A stretch of DNA of 5,371 nucleotides from CAZXCQ01 sp964639275 (GCA_964639275.1 CAZXCQ010000356.1:1-5371), one strand, 5' to 3'; positions 1 through 5,083 are shown, numbered from the stretch's first letter. The notes: generated by a model not told the origin, from the sequence alone. Translations and numbers: made by a program.

Positions 1-3
1 TAT

Positions 4-20
4 CCCGTATTTGATACGGG
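4..20. repeat. Short perfect palindrome, 7-bp arms and 3-base loop
   Basis: The arms CCCGTAT (4-10) and ATACGGG (14-20) are perfectly complementary around TTG. The sequence that follows, GCCGGAATGAC at about 21-31, shares CCGGAATGAC with the REP-like units at 3738-3809. The window therefore probably opens inside or at the edge of a related dispersed repeat whose other part lies outside. It may also act as a small hairpin at the end of an upstream transcript, but no T-run follows it on the plus strand. Confidence 0.5.
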
Positions 21-92
21 GCCGGAATGACGGTTGGAATGAATTAGAATTGCCCTGTCTAAGTTCCAATTTTAAGGAAAGCTAAAGTGTTA

Positions 93-109
93 CAAGACGA
101 TCTGTCTTG
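93..109 (+). promoter_or_regulatory. Hairpin abutting the ribosome binding site of the first epimerase
   Basis: CAAGAC (93-98) and GTCTTG (104-109) are exact inverted repeats around GATCT, and a G-T closing pair could extend the stem. The right arm ends one base before the AGAGGTG Shine-Dalgarno sequence at 111-117. In the mRNA the stem could modulate ribosome access, and as DNA it could be a small operator. The geometry is visible in the sequence, but any regulatory role is inference. Confidence 0.3.
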
Positions 110-110
110 C

Positions 111-117
111 AGAGGTG
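111..117 (+). promoter_or_regulatory. Ribosome binding site that fixes the start at 122
   Basis: AGAGGTG lies five bases before ATG at 122. An upstream in-frame TTG at 107 would place this site inside the coding sequence and add five residues ahead of the MKILVTGG Rossmann start, so 122 is the better initiation codon. Confidence 0.65.
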
Positions 118-121
118 CCCC

Positions 122-1081
122 ATGAAGATCTTGGTCACAGGAGGAGCGGGATTTATCGGGTCAAACGTGGTGGATGGATATATCGCGGCCGGCCACGAGG
201 TCCTGGTCGTTGACAACCTTTACACCGGCAGGCGCTCAAACATCAACCCGGCGGCCCGGTTTTATGAGCTGGACATCCGTTCGCCCGAGGTGGTTGAGGT
301 GATCGAGAGTGAAAGACCCGATCTCTTAAACCACCACGCCGCACAGATGAGTGTGCCTGATTCGGTCTCTGATCCCATCTTTGACGCAGACGTCAATATC
401 AAAGGGCTCCTGAATTTGTTGGAAGCGGCTGTGCGATATCAGATAAAAAAGGTCATTTATATCTCTTCGGGAGGGGCCATTTACGGTGAGACATCCGAGT
501 ATCCAACCTCCGAAGATTGCCAGCCACGCCCCCTCTCTCCCTATGCGGTAACAAAATACTGCTCAGAACACTACCTTGCCTTTTACAGACATCAGTACGG
601 GCTTGATTATACCACCCTGCGCTATGCCAATATCTATGGGCCACGCCAGGTACGGCACGGTGAGGCGGGCGTGGTGGCGATCTTTATGGACAATCTCTTG
701 AAGGGGGATTGCTCCACCCTCAACCATTTTGCGGATGATGAGGACGGGATGGTCCGCGATTATTGCTATGTGGGGGATGTTGTCAAGGCAAACCTCAATG
801 CCCTTGAGAGGGGGGATGGGGATTTTTTTAATATCGGGACCGGCCTGGGGACCAAGACACTGGCCCTTTACGAGATGATCTTTGAGGCCTTTAAGGCAGT
901 GAATCCGGCGGTATCGGAGGAGTTGGTCACACCCATAAGGCGGCTGGCACGCCCCGGCGACTTGACGAGGAGCTGTCTTGTGGTAAAAAAGGCAAAAGAT
1001 GGCCTGGGGTGGACCCCCGGGACCGGGCTAAAGGAGGGTATTCGCCAGACCATCGAATGGCGCATCAGTCAACCGCGATAG
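122..1081 (+). CDS. NAD-dependent nucleotide-sugar epimerase, UDP-glucose 4-epimerase (GalE) type
   Basis: This 319-residue extended short-chain dehydrogenase/reductase probably interconverts UDP-glucose and UDP-galactose, or a related UDP-sugar pair, in the cytoplasm for polysaccharide synthesis. The Rossmann glycine motif TGGAGFIG is at residues 6-13 and the NAD-ribose acid is D31 in VVDNL. HHAAQ is at 71-75, SSGGAIYG at 115-122, and the catalytic Tyr-Lys pair is Y141 and K145 (YAVTK). The family signature LRYANIYGPRQ is at 166-176 and RDYCYVGD at 212-219. The length matches bacterial GalE-like proteins of about 310-330 residues. By eye, E. coli GalE Ser124 aligns with G117, a variant typical of the SSGGAIYG subgroup. 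The segment before RDYCYV (about 202-211, acidic) replaces the more usual GDG-x-Q-T. The substrate cannot be read from sequence, so galE is a family label, and dTDP-glucose dehydratase or UDP-GlcNAc epimerase remain possible. It starts 121 bases into the window and no operon partner is visible. Confidence 0.9.
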   Translation: MKILVTGGAGFIGSNVVDGYIAAGHEVLVVDNLYTGRRSNINPAARFYELDIRSPEVVEVIESERPDLLNHHAAQMSVPDSVSDPIFDADVNIKGLLNLLEAAVRYQIKKVIYISSGGAIYGETSEYPTSEDCQPRPLSPYAVTKYCSEHYLAFYRHQYGLDYTTLRYANIYGPRQVRHGEAGVVAIFMDNLLKGDCSTLNHFADDEDGMVRDYCYVGDVVKANLNALERGDGDFFNIGTGLGTKTLALYEMIFEAFKAVNPAVSEELVTPIRRLARPGDLTRSCLVVKKAKDGLGWTPGTGLKEGIRQTIEWRISQPR

Positions 1082-1140
1082 GGGGCTGGTCTTTTTTTGC
1101 CGTTCTCCACTTGACATTTGATATCCGGATATTAAGTTTT

Positions 1141-1161
1141 TTGAGATCGGCCGTTTCTCAA
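1141..1161. repeat. Inverted repeat with 9-base spacer upstream of groES
   Basis: TTGAGA (1141-1146) and TCTCAA (1156-1161) are perfect inverted repeats separated by nine bases containing CGGCCG. The nine-base spacing equals that of the CIRCE operator bound by HrcA, but the arms do not match CIRCE. It lies 240 bases before groES and upstream of a terminator-like hairpin, so its link to groESL is uncertain. Confidence 0.3.
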
Positions 1162-1179
1162 CTCGATAGTGCCAGATCA

Positions 1180-1196
1180 TTCCAGATGCCCTGGAA
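1180..1196. repeat. Small perfect hairpin
   Basis: TTCCAG (1180-1185) and CTGGAA (1191-1196) pair perfectly around ATGCC. It sits directly before the terminator-like hairpin at 1200-1228. It may contribute to 3'-end structure of the first epimerase transcript. No other role is apparent. Confidence 0.35.
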
Positions 1197-1199
1197 AAC

Positions 1200-1235
1200 C
1201 AATACCGCTTTGTGATGATAGCGGTTTGCTTTTTT
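1200..1235 (+). terminator. Candidate intrinsic terminator of the first epimerase unit
   Basis: ACCGCT (1204-1209) pairs with AGCGGT (1220-1225) around a ten-base loop. With T1203 bulged, CAA (1200-1202) pairs with TTG (1226-1228) to give a nine-pair stem. A run of six T follows at 1230-1235 after one C. It lies about 120 bases after the epimerase stop and 166 bases before groES, so it would separate the two units. The stem is moderate in strength and the loop is long. Confidence 0.5.
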
Positions 1236-1253
1236 GAGAGACATGGCCCATTT

Positions 1254-1279
1254 GGGAATCATTCACGGGATAGATTCCC
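1254..1279. promoter_or_regulatory. Inverted repeat in the presumed groESL promoter/leader region
   Basis: GGGAATC (1254-1260) and GATTCCC (1273-1279) are perfect seven-base arms around twelve bases. GGCC at 1245-1248 and 1281-1284 could extend the pairing through an asymmetric loop. It lies after the terminator-like hairpin and about 120 bases before groES, where an operator or an RNA leader structure for a heat-shock operon could sit. It is not a CIRCE sequence, and function is inference. Confidence 0.3.
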
Positions 1280-1401
1280 TGGCCGGTGAAGCGTTGCGAA
1301 ATAATGACTGAGCCGATCCAGAGGGGCACGGTCCCGATCTTCTGCAGGAAAACAGATGGTGTTTACCTTAAAATCATTGATATGAGGAGGAGATAGTAAA
1401 G

Positions 1402-1689
1402 ATGAAAGTAAAACCATTGCATGATCGTGTGATTGTAAAGAGAGTGGAAGAGGAGGAGAAGACAAAGGGCGGCATTATCATTCCTGATACGGCAAAGGAA
1501 AAACCCGTAGAGGGCAAAATTGTGGCAGTTGGCGATGGTAAGCGACAGGAGGACGGCAAAAAAACTCCTCTTGAAGTGAAGGCAGGGGACCGTGTCTTGT
1601 TTGGGAAGTACGCCGGAACCGAAATCCAGATTGATGGCGAAGAACACCTCATCATGAAGGAAGATGACATTATTGCCATCGTTGAGTAG
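1402..1689 (+). CDS. groES: GroES, 10-kDa co-chaperonin
   Basis: This is a complete 95-residue Cpn10. Seven copies form the lid that caps GroEL and closes the folding chamber in the cytoplasm. The N-terminal PLHDRVIVKR (5-14) is the family signature. The mobile loop, about residues 16-34, carries the hydrophobic GGIIIP tripeptide region (G23-P28) that contacts the GroEL apical domain. VAVGDG follows the loop, GDRVLFGKYAG marks the beta-barrel core, and the protein ends in LIMKEDDIIAIVE as expected. The length equals the usual 94-97 residues. A purine-rich ribosome binding site, GAGGAGGAGA (1384-1393), precedes ATG at 1402. The groEL start lies 59 bases after the stop, with no terminator between, so the two are one operon. 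Identity is essentially certain. Confidence 0.98.
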   Translation: MKVKPLHDRVIVKRVEEEEKTKGGIIIPDTAKEKPVEGKIVAVGDGKRQEDGKKTPLEVKAGDRVLFGKYAGTEIQIDGEEHLIMKEDDIIAIVE

Positions 1690-1732
1690 ACCCTGTCAAA
1701 AGGTTTTTAGTCGAACATATTTAACAGATCGC

Positions 1733-1741
1733 AAGGAGGAG
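1733..1741 (+). promoter_or_regulatory. Strong ribosome binding site of groEL
   Basis: AAGGAGGAG lies seven bases before ATG at 1749 and is close to the full anti-Shine-Dalgarno complement. This fits high GroEL output from the shared message and fixes the start. Confidence 0.85.
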
Positions 1742-1748
1742 ATTTGTC

Positions 1749-3395
1749 ATGGCAAAAGAGATCAAATACAACGTAAAGGCCAGGGAATCAATCCTGAAGG
1801 GAATTGACACCCTTGCCAATGCTGTCAAGGTGACACTGGGGCCGAAGGGAAGAAATGTCATATTGGACAAGTCCTTTGGTGCACCCAATATCACCAAAGA
1901 TGGTGTCACTGTGGCCAAGGAGATTGAGCTGGAAGACAAGTTTGAAAATATGGGTGCCCAGATGGTCAAGGAGGTGGCATCAAAGACCTCGGACGTGGCC
2001 GGGGACGGTACCACGACAGCCACGCTTCTGGCCCAGGCCATTTACAGGGAAGGGTCCAAGCTGGTCGCAGCGGGTGTCAATCCCATGGCCATCAAGCGGG
2101 GGATCGAAACGGCCGTAAATGCGACGGTAGATGAACTCGACAAGATCTCCAAACCGACAAAGGATCAAGAGGAGATTGCCCAGGTCGGAACCATATCGGC
2201 CAATAACGATCAGACCATCGGGAATATTATCGCCGAGGCCATGAACAAGGTGGGGAAAGAAGGTGTCATTACAGTGGAGGAGGCCAAGAGCATGGAGACC
2301 ACCTTGGAGGTGGTGGAAGGGATGCAGTTTGACAGGGGCTATCTCTCTCCGTACTTTGTGACCGATGCCGAAAAGATGGAAGCCAGTCTGAGCGAGCCCT
2401 ATATCCTGCTCCACGAGAAGAAGATCAGCAGCATGAAGGACCTGATTCCGCTTCTGGAACAGATTGCCAAGATGGGAAAACCCCTGCTGATCGTTGCGGA
2501 AGATGTGGAAGGAGAAGCGCTTGCCACGCTGGTCGTCAACAAATTGAGAGGGACTCTCCAGGTGGCGGCGGTCAAGGCACCCGGTTTTGGCGATCGGAGA
2601 AAGGCCATGCTGGAAGACATCGCCATTTTGAGCGGTGGACGGGTGATTTCCGAGGACCTGGGGTTAAAGCTGGAAAATGTGACCTTGAATGACCTGGGGA
2701 CGGCCAAGACCGTCAACATCGACAAAGACAATACCACCATCATTGACGGCGGCGGCAGCCGGAGCGATCTGGAGGGCAGGGTCAAGCAGATTCGGGCGCA
2801 GATCGATGAGACCACCTCTGACTATGATCGCGAGAAACTCCAGGAAAGGCTGGCCAAACTGATCGGTGGTGTGGCCGTGATAAATGTGGGCGCAGCCACA
2901 GAGATCGAAATGAAAGAGAAAAAGGCCAGGGTGGAAGACGCCTTGAATGCCACCCGGGCCGCAGTGGAAGAAGGGATTGTCCCGGGGGGCGGTGTTGCCT
3001 TCTTGAGGGCGATCCCGGCGGTTGCCAAACTCAAATTACAGGGCGAGGAACAGACCGGTGTCAACCTGGTGATGAGGGCACTGGAAGAACCGATTCGCCA
3101 GATCGCCAATAATGCCGGGGCCGAGGGTTCTGTTGTGGTTGAAAAGGTGAAGGATGGAAAAGGTGCCTTTGGATACAACGCCGAGACAGGCGTATACGAG
3201 GACCTGCTGAAGGCGGGCATCATTGACCCGACCAAGGTTACCCGGTTTGCCCTGCAGAATGCGGCATCGGTCTCATCGCTGCTGTTGACCACCGAGGCCA
3301 TGGTTGCCGAGAAACCCGAAGAAAGGCCTGATATGCCTCCAATGCCCCCCGGAGGCGGCATGGGTGGCATGGGTGGCATGGGTGGCATGATGTAA
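1749..3395 (+). CDS. groEL: GroEL, 60-kDa chaperonin
   Basis: This 548-residue group I chaperonin forms the double heptameric ring that folds proteins with ATP and GroES in the cytoplasm. It is full length, matching E. coli GroEL (548) with one fewer N-terminal residue. VTLGPKGRNV (28-37) is the nucleotide loop, D51 lies in TKDGVTV, and D86 in GDGTTT (85-90) binds the Mg-ATP. D397 in VEDAL is the hydrolytic aspartate (E. coli D398). The chaperonin signature AAVEEGIVPGGG is at 404-415. The apical substrate-binding region spans about 190-375. The C-terminal tail is PPMPPGGG followed by GGM repeats, encoded by three exact nine-base copies at 3360-3386. I see no cysteine or tryptophan. It follows groES by 59 bases, and a strong terminator lies 55 bases after its stop. 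Confidence 0.99.
   Translation: MAKEIKYNVKARESILKGIDTLANAVKVTLGPKGRNVILDKSFGAPNITKDGVTVAKEIELEDKFENMGAQMVKEVASKTSDVAGDGTTTATLLAQAIYREGSKLVAAGVNPMAIKRGIETAVNATVDELDKISKPTKDQEEIAQVGTISANNDQTIGNIIAEAMNKVGKEGVITVEEAKSMETTLEVVEGMQFDRGYLSPYFVTDAEKMEASLSEPYILLHEKKISSMKDLIPLLEQIAKMGKPLLIVAEDVEGEALATLVVNKLRGTLQVAAVKAPGFGDRRKAMLEDIAILSGGRVISEDLGLKLENVTLNDLGTAKTVNIDKDNTTIIDGGGSRSDLEGRVKQIRAQIDETTSDYDREKLQERLAKLIGGVAVINVGAATEIEMKEKKARVEDALNATRAAVEEGIVPGGGVAFLRAIPAVAKLKLQGEEQTGVNLVMRALEEPIRQIANNAGAEGSVVVEKVKDGKGAFGYNAETGVYEDLLKAGIIDPTKVTRFALQNAASVSSLLLTTEAMVAEKPEERPDMPPMPPGGGMGGMGGMGGMM
3360..3386 (+). repeat. Three 9-base tandem copies encoding the GroEL Met-Gly-Gly tail
   Basis: ATGGGTGGC occurs three times without mismatch (3360-3368, 3369-3377, 3378-3386), then ATGATG and the stop. 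It encodes the flexible GGM tail typical of GroEL, which projects into the ring cavity. Perfect DNA identity suggests recent slippage or homogenisation, so copy number could vary between strains. Confidence 0.9.
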
Positions 3396-3450
3396 GCACC
3401 CCTGCGAGGGGCATGGCCAGACAATCGCCTGCCCGTTACCCGAGCTATTT

Positions 3451-3505
3451 AAAGGATTGTATCCGGAGGAGAGCGGTTTTTGTCTCCGGGTACAATCCTT
3501 TTTTT
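3451..3505 (+). terminator. Strong rho-independent terminator of groES-groEL
   Basis: The left arm (3451-3468, AAAGGATTGTATCCGGAG) pairs with the right arm (3484-3501). All 18 pairs form, one of them a G-T wobble, around a 15-base loop. The right arm runs into seven consecutive T (3499-3505). It begins 55 bases after the groEL stop and is the best-formed terminator in the window. It would insulate groESL from the region downstream. Confidence 0.93.
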
Positions 3506-3523
3506 GTCAATTTGGCCATTGTC

Positions 3524-3604
3524 AAGACTGGCACTCGGGCAATGGGGGTTCCATTTTGAAGGGTTTATACACCCGAAAAATGGAATCCCCGTTGCCCGGG
3601 TCTT
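3524..3604. repeat. Long near-perfect inverted repeat, hairpin-forming element
   Basis: Bases 3533-3557 pair with 3577-3601 in a 25-pair stem containing only three G-T wobbles (3535/3599, 3543/3591, 3548/3586). Inside, GGGT (3561-3564) pairs with ACCC (3571-3574) around a six-base loop. Outside, AAGAC (3524-3528) can pair with GTCTT (3600-3604) in competition with the end of the main stem. No T-run follows either arm, so it is not an ordinary terminator. The wobble-preserving mismatches suggest selection on an RNA or single-strand fold, or an old miniature element. The size and symmetry suit a MITE or REP-class repeat, but I do not recognise the family. Confidence 0.75.
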
Positions 3605-3693
3605 AAAACTAAAGTGATACTTTTCTTACCCGTCTCTTATCACCCCCCTTGAAACTCCGCCGGGGTACGTCTTAGTCATCTGTTTCGCAAATT

Positions 3694-3718
3694 CGGTGAC
3701 AATTTCTCAATTGAACCG
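3694..3718. repeat. Imperfect hairpin with CAATT-TCTC-AATTG core
   Basis: CAATT (3700-3704) and AATTG (3709-3713) are exact inverted repeats around TCTC. CGGT (3694-3697) and ACCG (3715-3718) add outer pairs across a two-by-one internal loop. It stands 20 bases before the REP-like pair and could be a protein-binding palindrome. Nothing identifies a regulator. Confidence 0.35.
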
Positions 3719-3737
3719 TGTTTGGATGTTTGTATTT

Positions 3738-3809
3738 CTGGATTCCGGCTTTCACCGGAATGACTGACACTTAGGTCTTTTTGTCATTCCGGCGAAAGCC
3801 GGAATCCAG
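3738..3809. repeat. Pair of inverted REP-like units (BIME-like arrangement)
   Basis: Unit one (3738-3764) begins CTGGATTCCGG and ends CCGGAATGAC. Unit two (3783-3809) begins GTCATTCCGG and ends CCGGAATCCAG. Reverse-complemented, unit two matches unit one at 26 of 27 positions. Each unit is itself a hairpin: ATTCCGG with CCGGAAT in the first, and ATTCCGGC-GAAA-GCCGGAAT in the second, whose loop is a GAAA tetraloop. Eighteen bases, ending in five T, separate them. Two opposed palindromic units define a BIME-type element. Sequences of this ATTCC..GGAAT kind are widely dispersed in proteobacterial genomes. The partial match at 21-31 suggests further copies in this one. Confidence 0.8.
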
Positions 3810-3901
3810 TGCCTTAAGATGCGTCAAGGTATTTGTGAAACCATGTACTCAGCGAGAATTGCAGGGGCGAGGATGTCAGAATTCTGTGGTCATTCCTTCC
3901 C

Positions 3902-4093
3902 ATGTCTGGTATGAGATCAATAGGGGTTTCAAATCCCACGGCCCAACCACCGGCTGGCTTTGGAGAGATGCAGACAGTCCCCAAAAAAGAGATCTGTCTC
4001 TGGAGACATGGGGAAGCCCCCTATCTCCCACAGGAGGTCAGGTTTCAGAAGGGGGGCAAGACCTGTGCGGGCCTGGAGGACAAGGTCGTATGA
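3902..4093 (+). CDS. Doubtful small ORF of 63 residues with an RHGE motif
   Basis: This is an unrecognised open frame directly ahead of the UDP-glucuronate epimerase gene. Its TGA (4091-4093) overlaps that gene's ribosome binding site TGAGGAG (4091-4097), the arrangement seen in coupled genes. No start (3902, 3911 or 3968) has a well-spaced Shine-Dalgarno sequence, and the in-frame sequence is open upstream to 3839 without a better start. Residues 31-41, ICLWRHGEAPY, resemble the N-terminal catalytic motif of the histidine phosphatase (phosphoglycerate mutase-like) superfamily, and RFQKGG with a later GL loosely recalls the following RFQG-x-TD-x-PL segment. It could be a decayed 5' remnant of such a gene, a genuine small protein, or chance. 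It has two cysteines, no signal peptide and no membrane segment. Confidence 0.22.
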   Translation: MSGMRSIGVSNPTAQPPAGFGEMQTVPKKEICLWRHGEAPYLPQEVRFQKGGKTCAGLEDKVV

Positions 4094-4097
4094 GGAG
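4091..4097 (+). promoter_or_regulatory. Ribosome binding site of the UDP-glucuronate 4-epimerase gene
   Basis: TGAGGAG stands eight bases before ATG at 4106. A nearer ATG at 4099 is out of frame. This site supports the start at 4106, which places the Rossmann strand at residues 7-12 as expected. Confidence 0.7.
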
Positions 4098-4105
4098 CAT
4101 GGGTC

Positions 4106-5083
4106 ATGTCCGGAAATAGAAATGCCATTCTGGTAACGGGGGCGGCTGGCTTTATCGGTTTTCATGTATCGAGAAGGCTCCTTGATATGGGGGAGCCCGT
4201 TATCGGGATTGATAACCTGAATAGGTACTATGATGTAAACCTCAAGAAGGCCAGGCTGGAAATCCTGAGGTCGTATCGAGGGTTTCGCTTTTACAGGGAG
4301 GACATTCAGAACCTGAAGGGCCTTGAAGATATCTTTGAAGACCACAATTTTGATGTTGTCTGCAATCTGGCTGCACAGGCCGGGGTCAGGTATTCTCTAA
4401 AGGACCCATTTTCTTATCAGAGGAGCAATCTGGAAGGTTTCCTCAACCTTCTCGAACTGGCCCGGAGTTACAGGGTAAGAAATTTTGTGTATGCCTCATC
4501 CTCGTCGGTGTATGGAAGTAGCAAAAAGGTCCCCTTTGGTGTGGATGACCGTGTTGATACCCCCATCTCCCTTTACGCCGCCACAAAAAGGGCCGACGAA
4601 CTGATTGCCCATGCCTACAGCCACCTCTACGAAATCCCCTGTACCGGCCTGAGATACTTTACCGTCTACGGCCCGTGGGGAAGGCCCGATATGGCGCTTT
4701 TTCTCTTTACCGATGCCATTCTCAATCAAAGACCCATAGATGTTTACAACTACGGCCGAATGAAAAGGGATTTTACCTATATCGACGATATCGTGGACGG
4801 CACCATGGCTGCCTTAAGAAGGGCCGTGCCATACGAGATCTTTAACCTGGGAAATTCGCAACCCGTAGAACTCCTGGACTTTGTTCGCATCCTGGAGGAG
4901 GAATTGGGTCAAGAGGCCCAAAAAAACATGATGCCGATCCAACCGGGGGATGTGCCCGAGACAGCAGCGGATATCCGGAAGTCAAGGGAACTGCTGGGCT
5001 TTGACCCAAAGACGCCCCTCAGGGAAGGGATCAGGCGGTTTGTGGCGTGGTATCGGGAATATTACGGGAAACCCAGCTCCTGA
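4106..5083 (+). CDS. UDP-glucuronate 4-epimerase (NAD-dependent SDR)
   Basis: This 325-residue extended SDR converts UDP-glucuronate to UDP-galacturonate in the cytoplasm, feeding capsule, O-antigen or lipopolysaccharide core synthesis. The family is known as LpsL, Cap1J or WbnF in different species, so no symbol is assigned. TGAAGFIGFH (11-20) is the NAD loop, and GIDNLNRYYDVNLKKARL (34-51) is the diagnostic segment after D36. NLAAQAGVRYS (87-97) is the substrate region and SSSSVYG (131-137) holds the catalytic serine. Y157 and K161 (YAATK) complete the triad. LRYFTVYGPWGRPDMALFLF (182-201) and MKRDFTYIDDI (219-229) are hallmark motifs of this group rather than of GalE. The loop between AALRRA (about 235-240) and YEIFNLGNSQPVEL (243-256) is shorter than in many relatives, which explains a length slightly under the usual 335 or so. 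Its 3' end overlaps the convergent minus-strand gene by 22 bases. Confidence 0.94.
   Translation: MSGNRNAILVTGAAGFIGFHVSRRLLDMGEPVIGIDNLNRYYDVNLKKARLEILRSYRGFRFYREDIQNLKGLEDIFEDHNFDVVCNLAAQAGVRYSLKDPFSYQRSNLEGFLNLLELARSYRVRNFVYASSSSVYGSSKKVPFGVDDRVDTPISLYAATKRADELIAHAYSHLYEIPCTGLRYFTVYGPWGRPDMALFLFTDAILNQRPIDVYNYGRMKRDFTYIDDIVDGTMAALRRAVPYEIFNLGNSQPVELLDFVRILEEELGQEAQKNMMPIQPGDVPETAADIRKSRELLGFDPKTPLREGIRRFVAWYREYYGKPSS

Larger units (their letters stand above)
1082..1401. other. 320-base intergenic spacer: end of first epimerase unit and leader of groES-groEL
   Basis: I see no credible gene here. A T-run at 1092-1098 follows the first epimerase but lacks a compact hairpin. Inverted repeats occur at 1141-1161, 1180-1196, 1200-1228 (candidate terminator) and 1254-1279. 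No CIRCE half-site (TTAGCACTC or GAGTGCTAA) is present, and no sigma-32-type -35 plus -10 pair at proper spacing was found. TTGACA at 1111-1116 matches a sigma-70 -35 box, but no good -10 stands 16-18 bases downstream. AATAAT at 1300-1305 and TAAAAT at 1369-1374 resemble -10 boxes without matching -35 boxes. The groESL promoter most likely lies between about 1236 and 1384 but cannot be fixed by eye. Confidence 0.6.
3396..4105. other. 710-base intergenic region rich in palindromes
   Basis: No secure gene is present. In order it holds a small hairpin just after groEL (CCCCT-GCG-AGGGG, 3399-3411), the operon terminator (3451-3505) and a long near-perfect hairpin (3524-3604). Next come a weak inverted repeat, GTGATA at 3614-3619 with TATCAC at 3638-3643, and an imperfect hairpin at 3694-3718 whose core is CAATT-TCTC-AATTG. 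A pair of inverted REP-like units follows (3738-3809). From 3810 to 4105 there is one doubtful small ORF. Reading frames on both strands between 3505 and 3810 are broken by frequent stops, and any apparent ORF over the REP pair is translated repeat. No convincing promoter for the downstream epimerase was found. Confidence 0.7.

Noticed and set aside
107..121. TTG at 107 as the start of the first epimerase
   Set aside because: It would put the Shine-Dalgarno sequence inside the coding region and add residues before the conserved Rossmann start. ATG at 122 fits better.
1082..1098. T-run just after the first epimerase as a terminator
   Set aside because: Seven T are present at 1092-1098, but the only pairing upstream is very weak or needs a loop of about 35 bases.
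1111..1139. Sigma-70 promoter with TTGACA at 1111-1116
   Set aside because: No acceptable -10 box stands 16-18 bases downstream (AAGTTT at 17). TATTAA appears only at 13-base spacing, and a terminator-like hairpin lies between it and groES.
1246..1253. Sigma-32-like -10 element GCCCATTT
   Set aside because: No CTTGAAA-like -35 element occurs 13-15 bases upstream. The nearest similar sequence is only about six bases away.
1281..1297. Sigma-54 promoter-like GG...GC
   Set aside because: The spacing between GG and GC is 9 or 13 bases instead of the required 10.
2822..3424. A 200-codon minus-strand frame opposite groEL
   Set aside because: It is a shadow of the highly conserved groEL coding strand, and its Pro-Met-rich start is the complement of the Gly-Met tail repeats.
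3632..3720. Minus-strand reading with a phrase like EIVTEFAKQMTKTYPGG, as a transposase remnant
   Set aside because: The open stretch is under 30 residues between stops and matches no family I can name. It is too short to support a pseudogene.
3600..4105. CRISPR array
   Set aside because: There are only two repeat units and they are inverted relative to one another. No direct repeats with regular spacers are present.
3781..4119. A 112-codon open frame beginning MSFRRKPESS
   Set aside because: Its first residues are the translation of REP-like unit two (3783-3809). It has no ribosome binding site, it runs into the start of the epimerase gene, and its composition looks non-coding.
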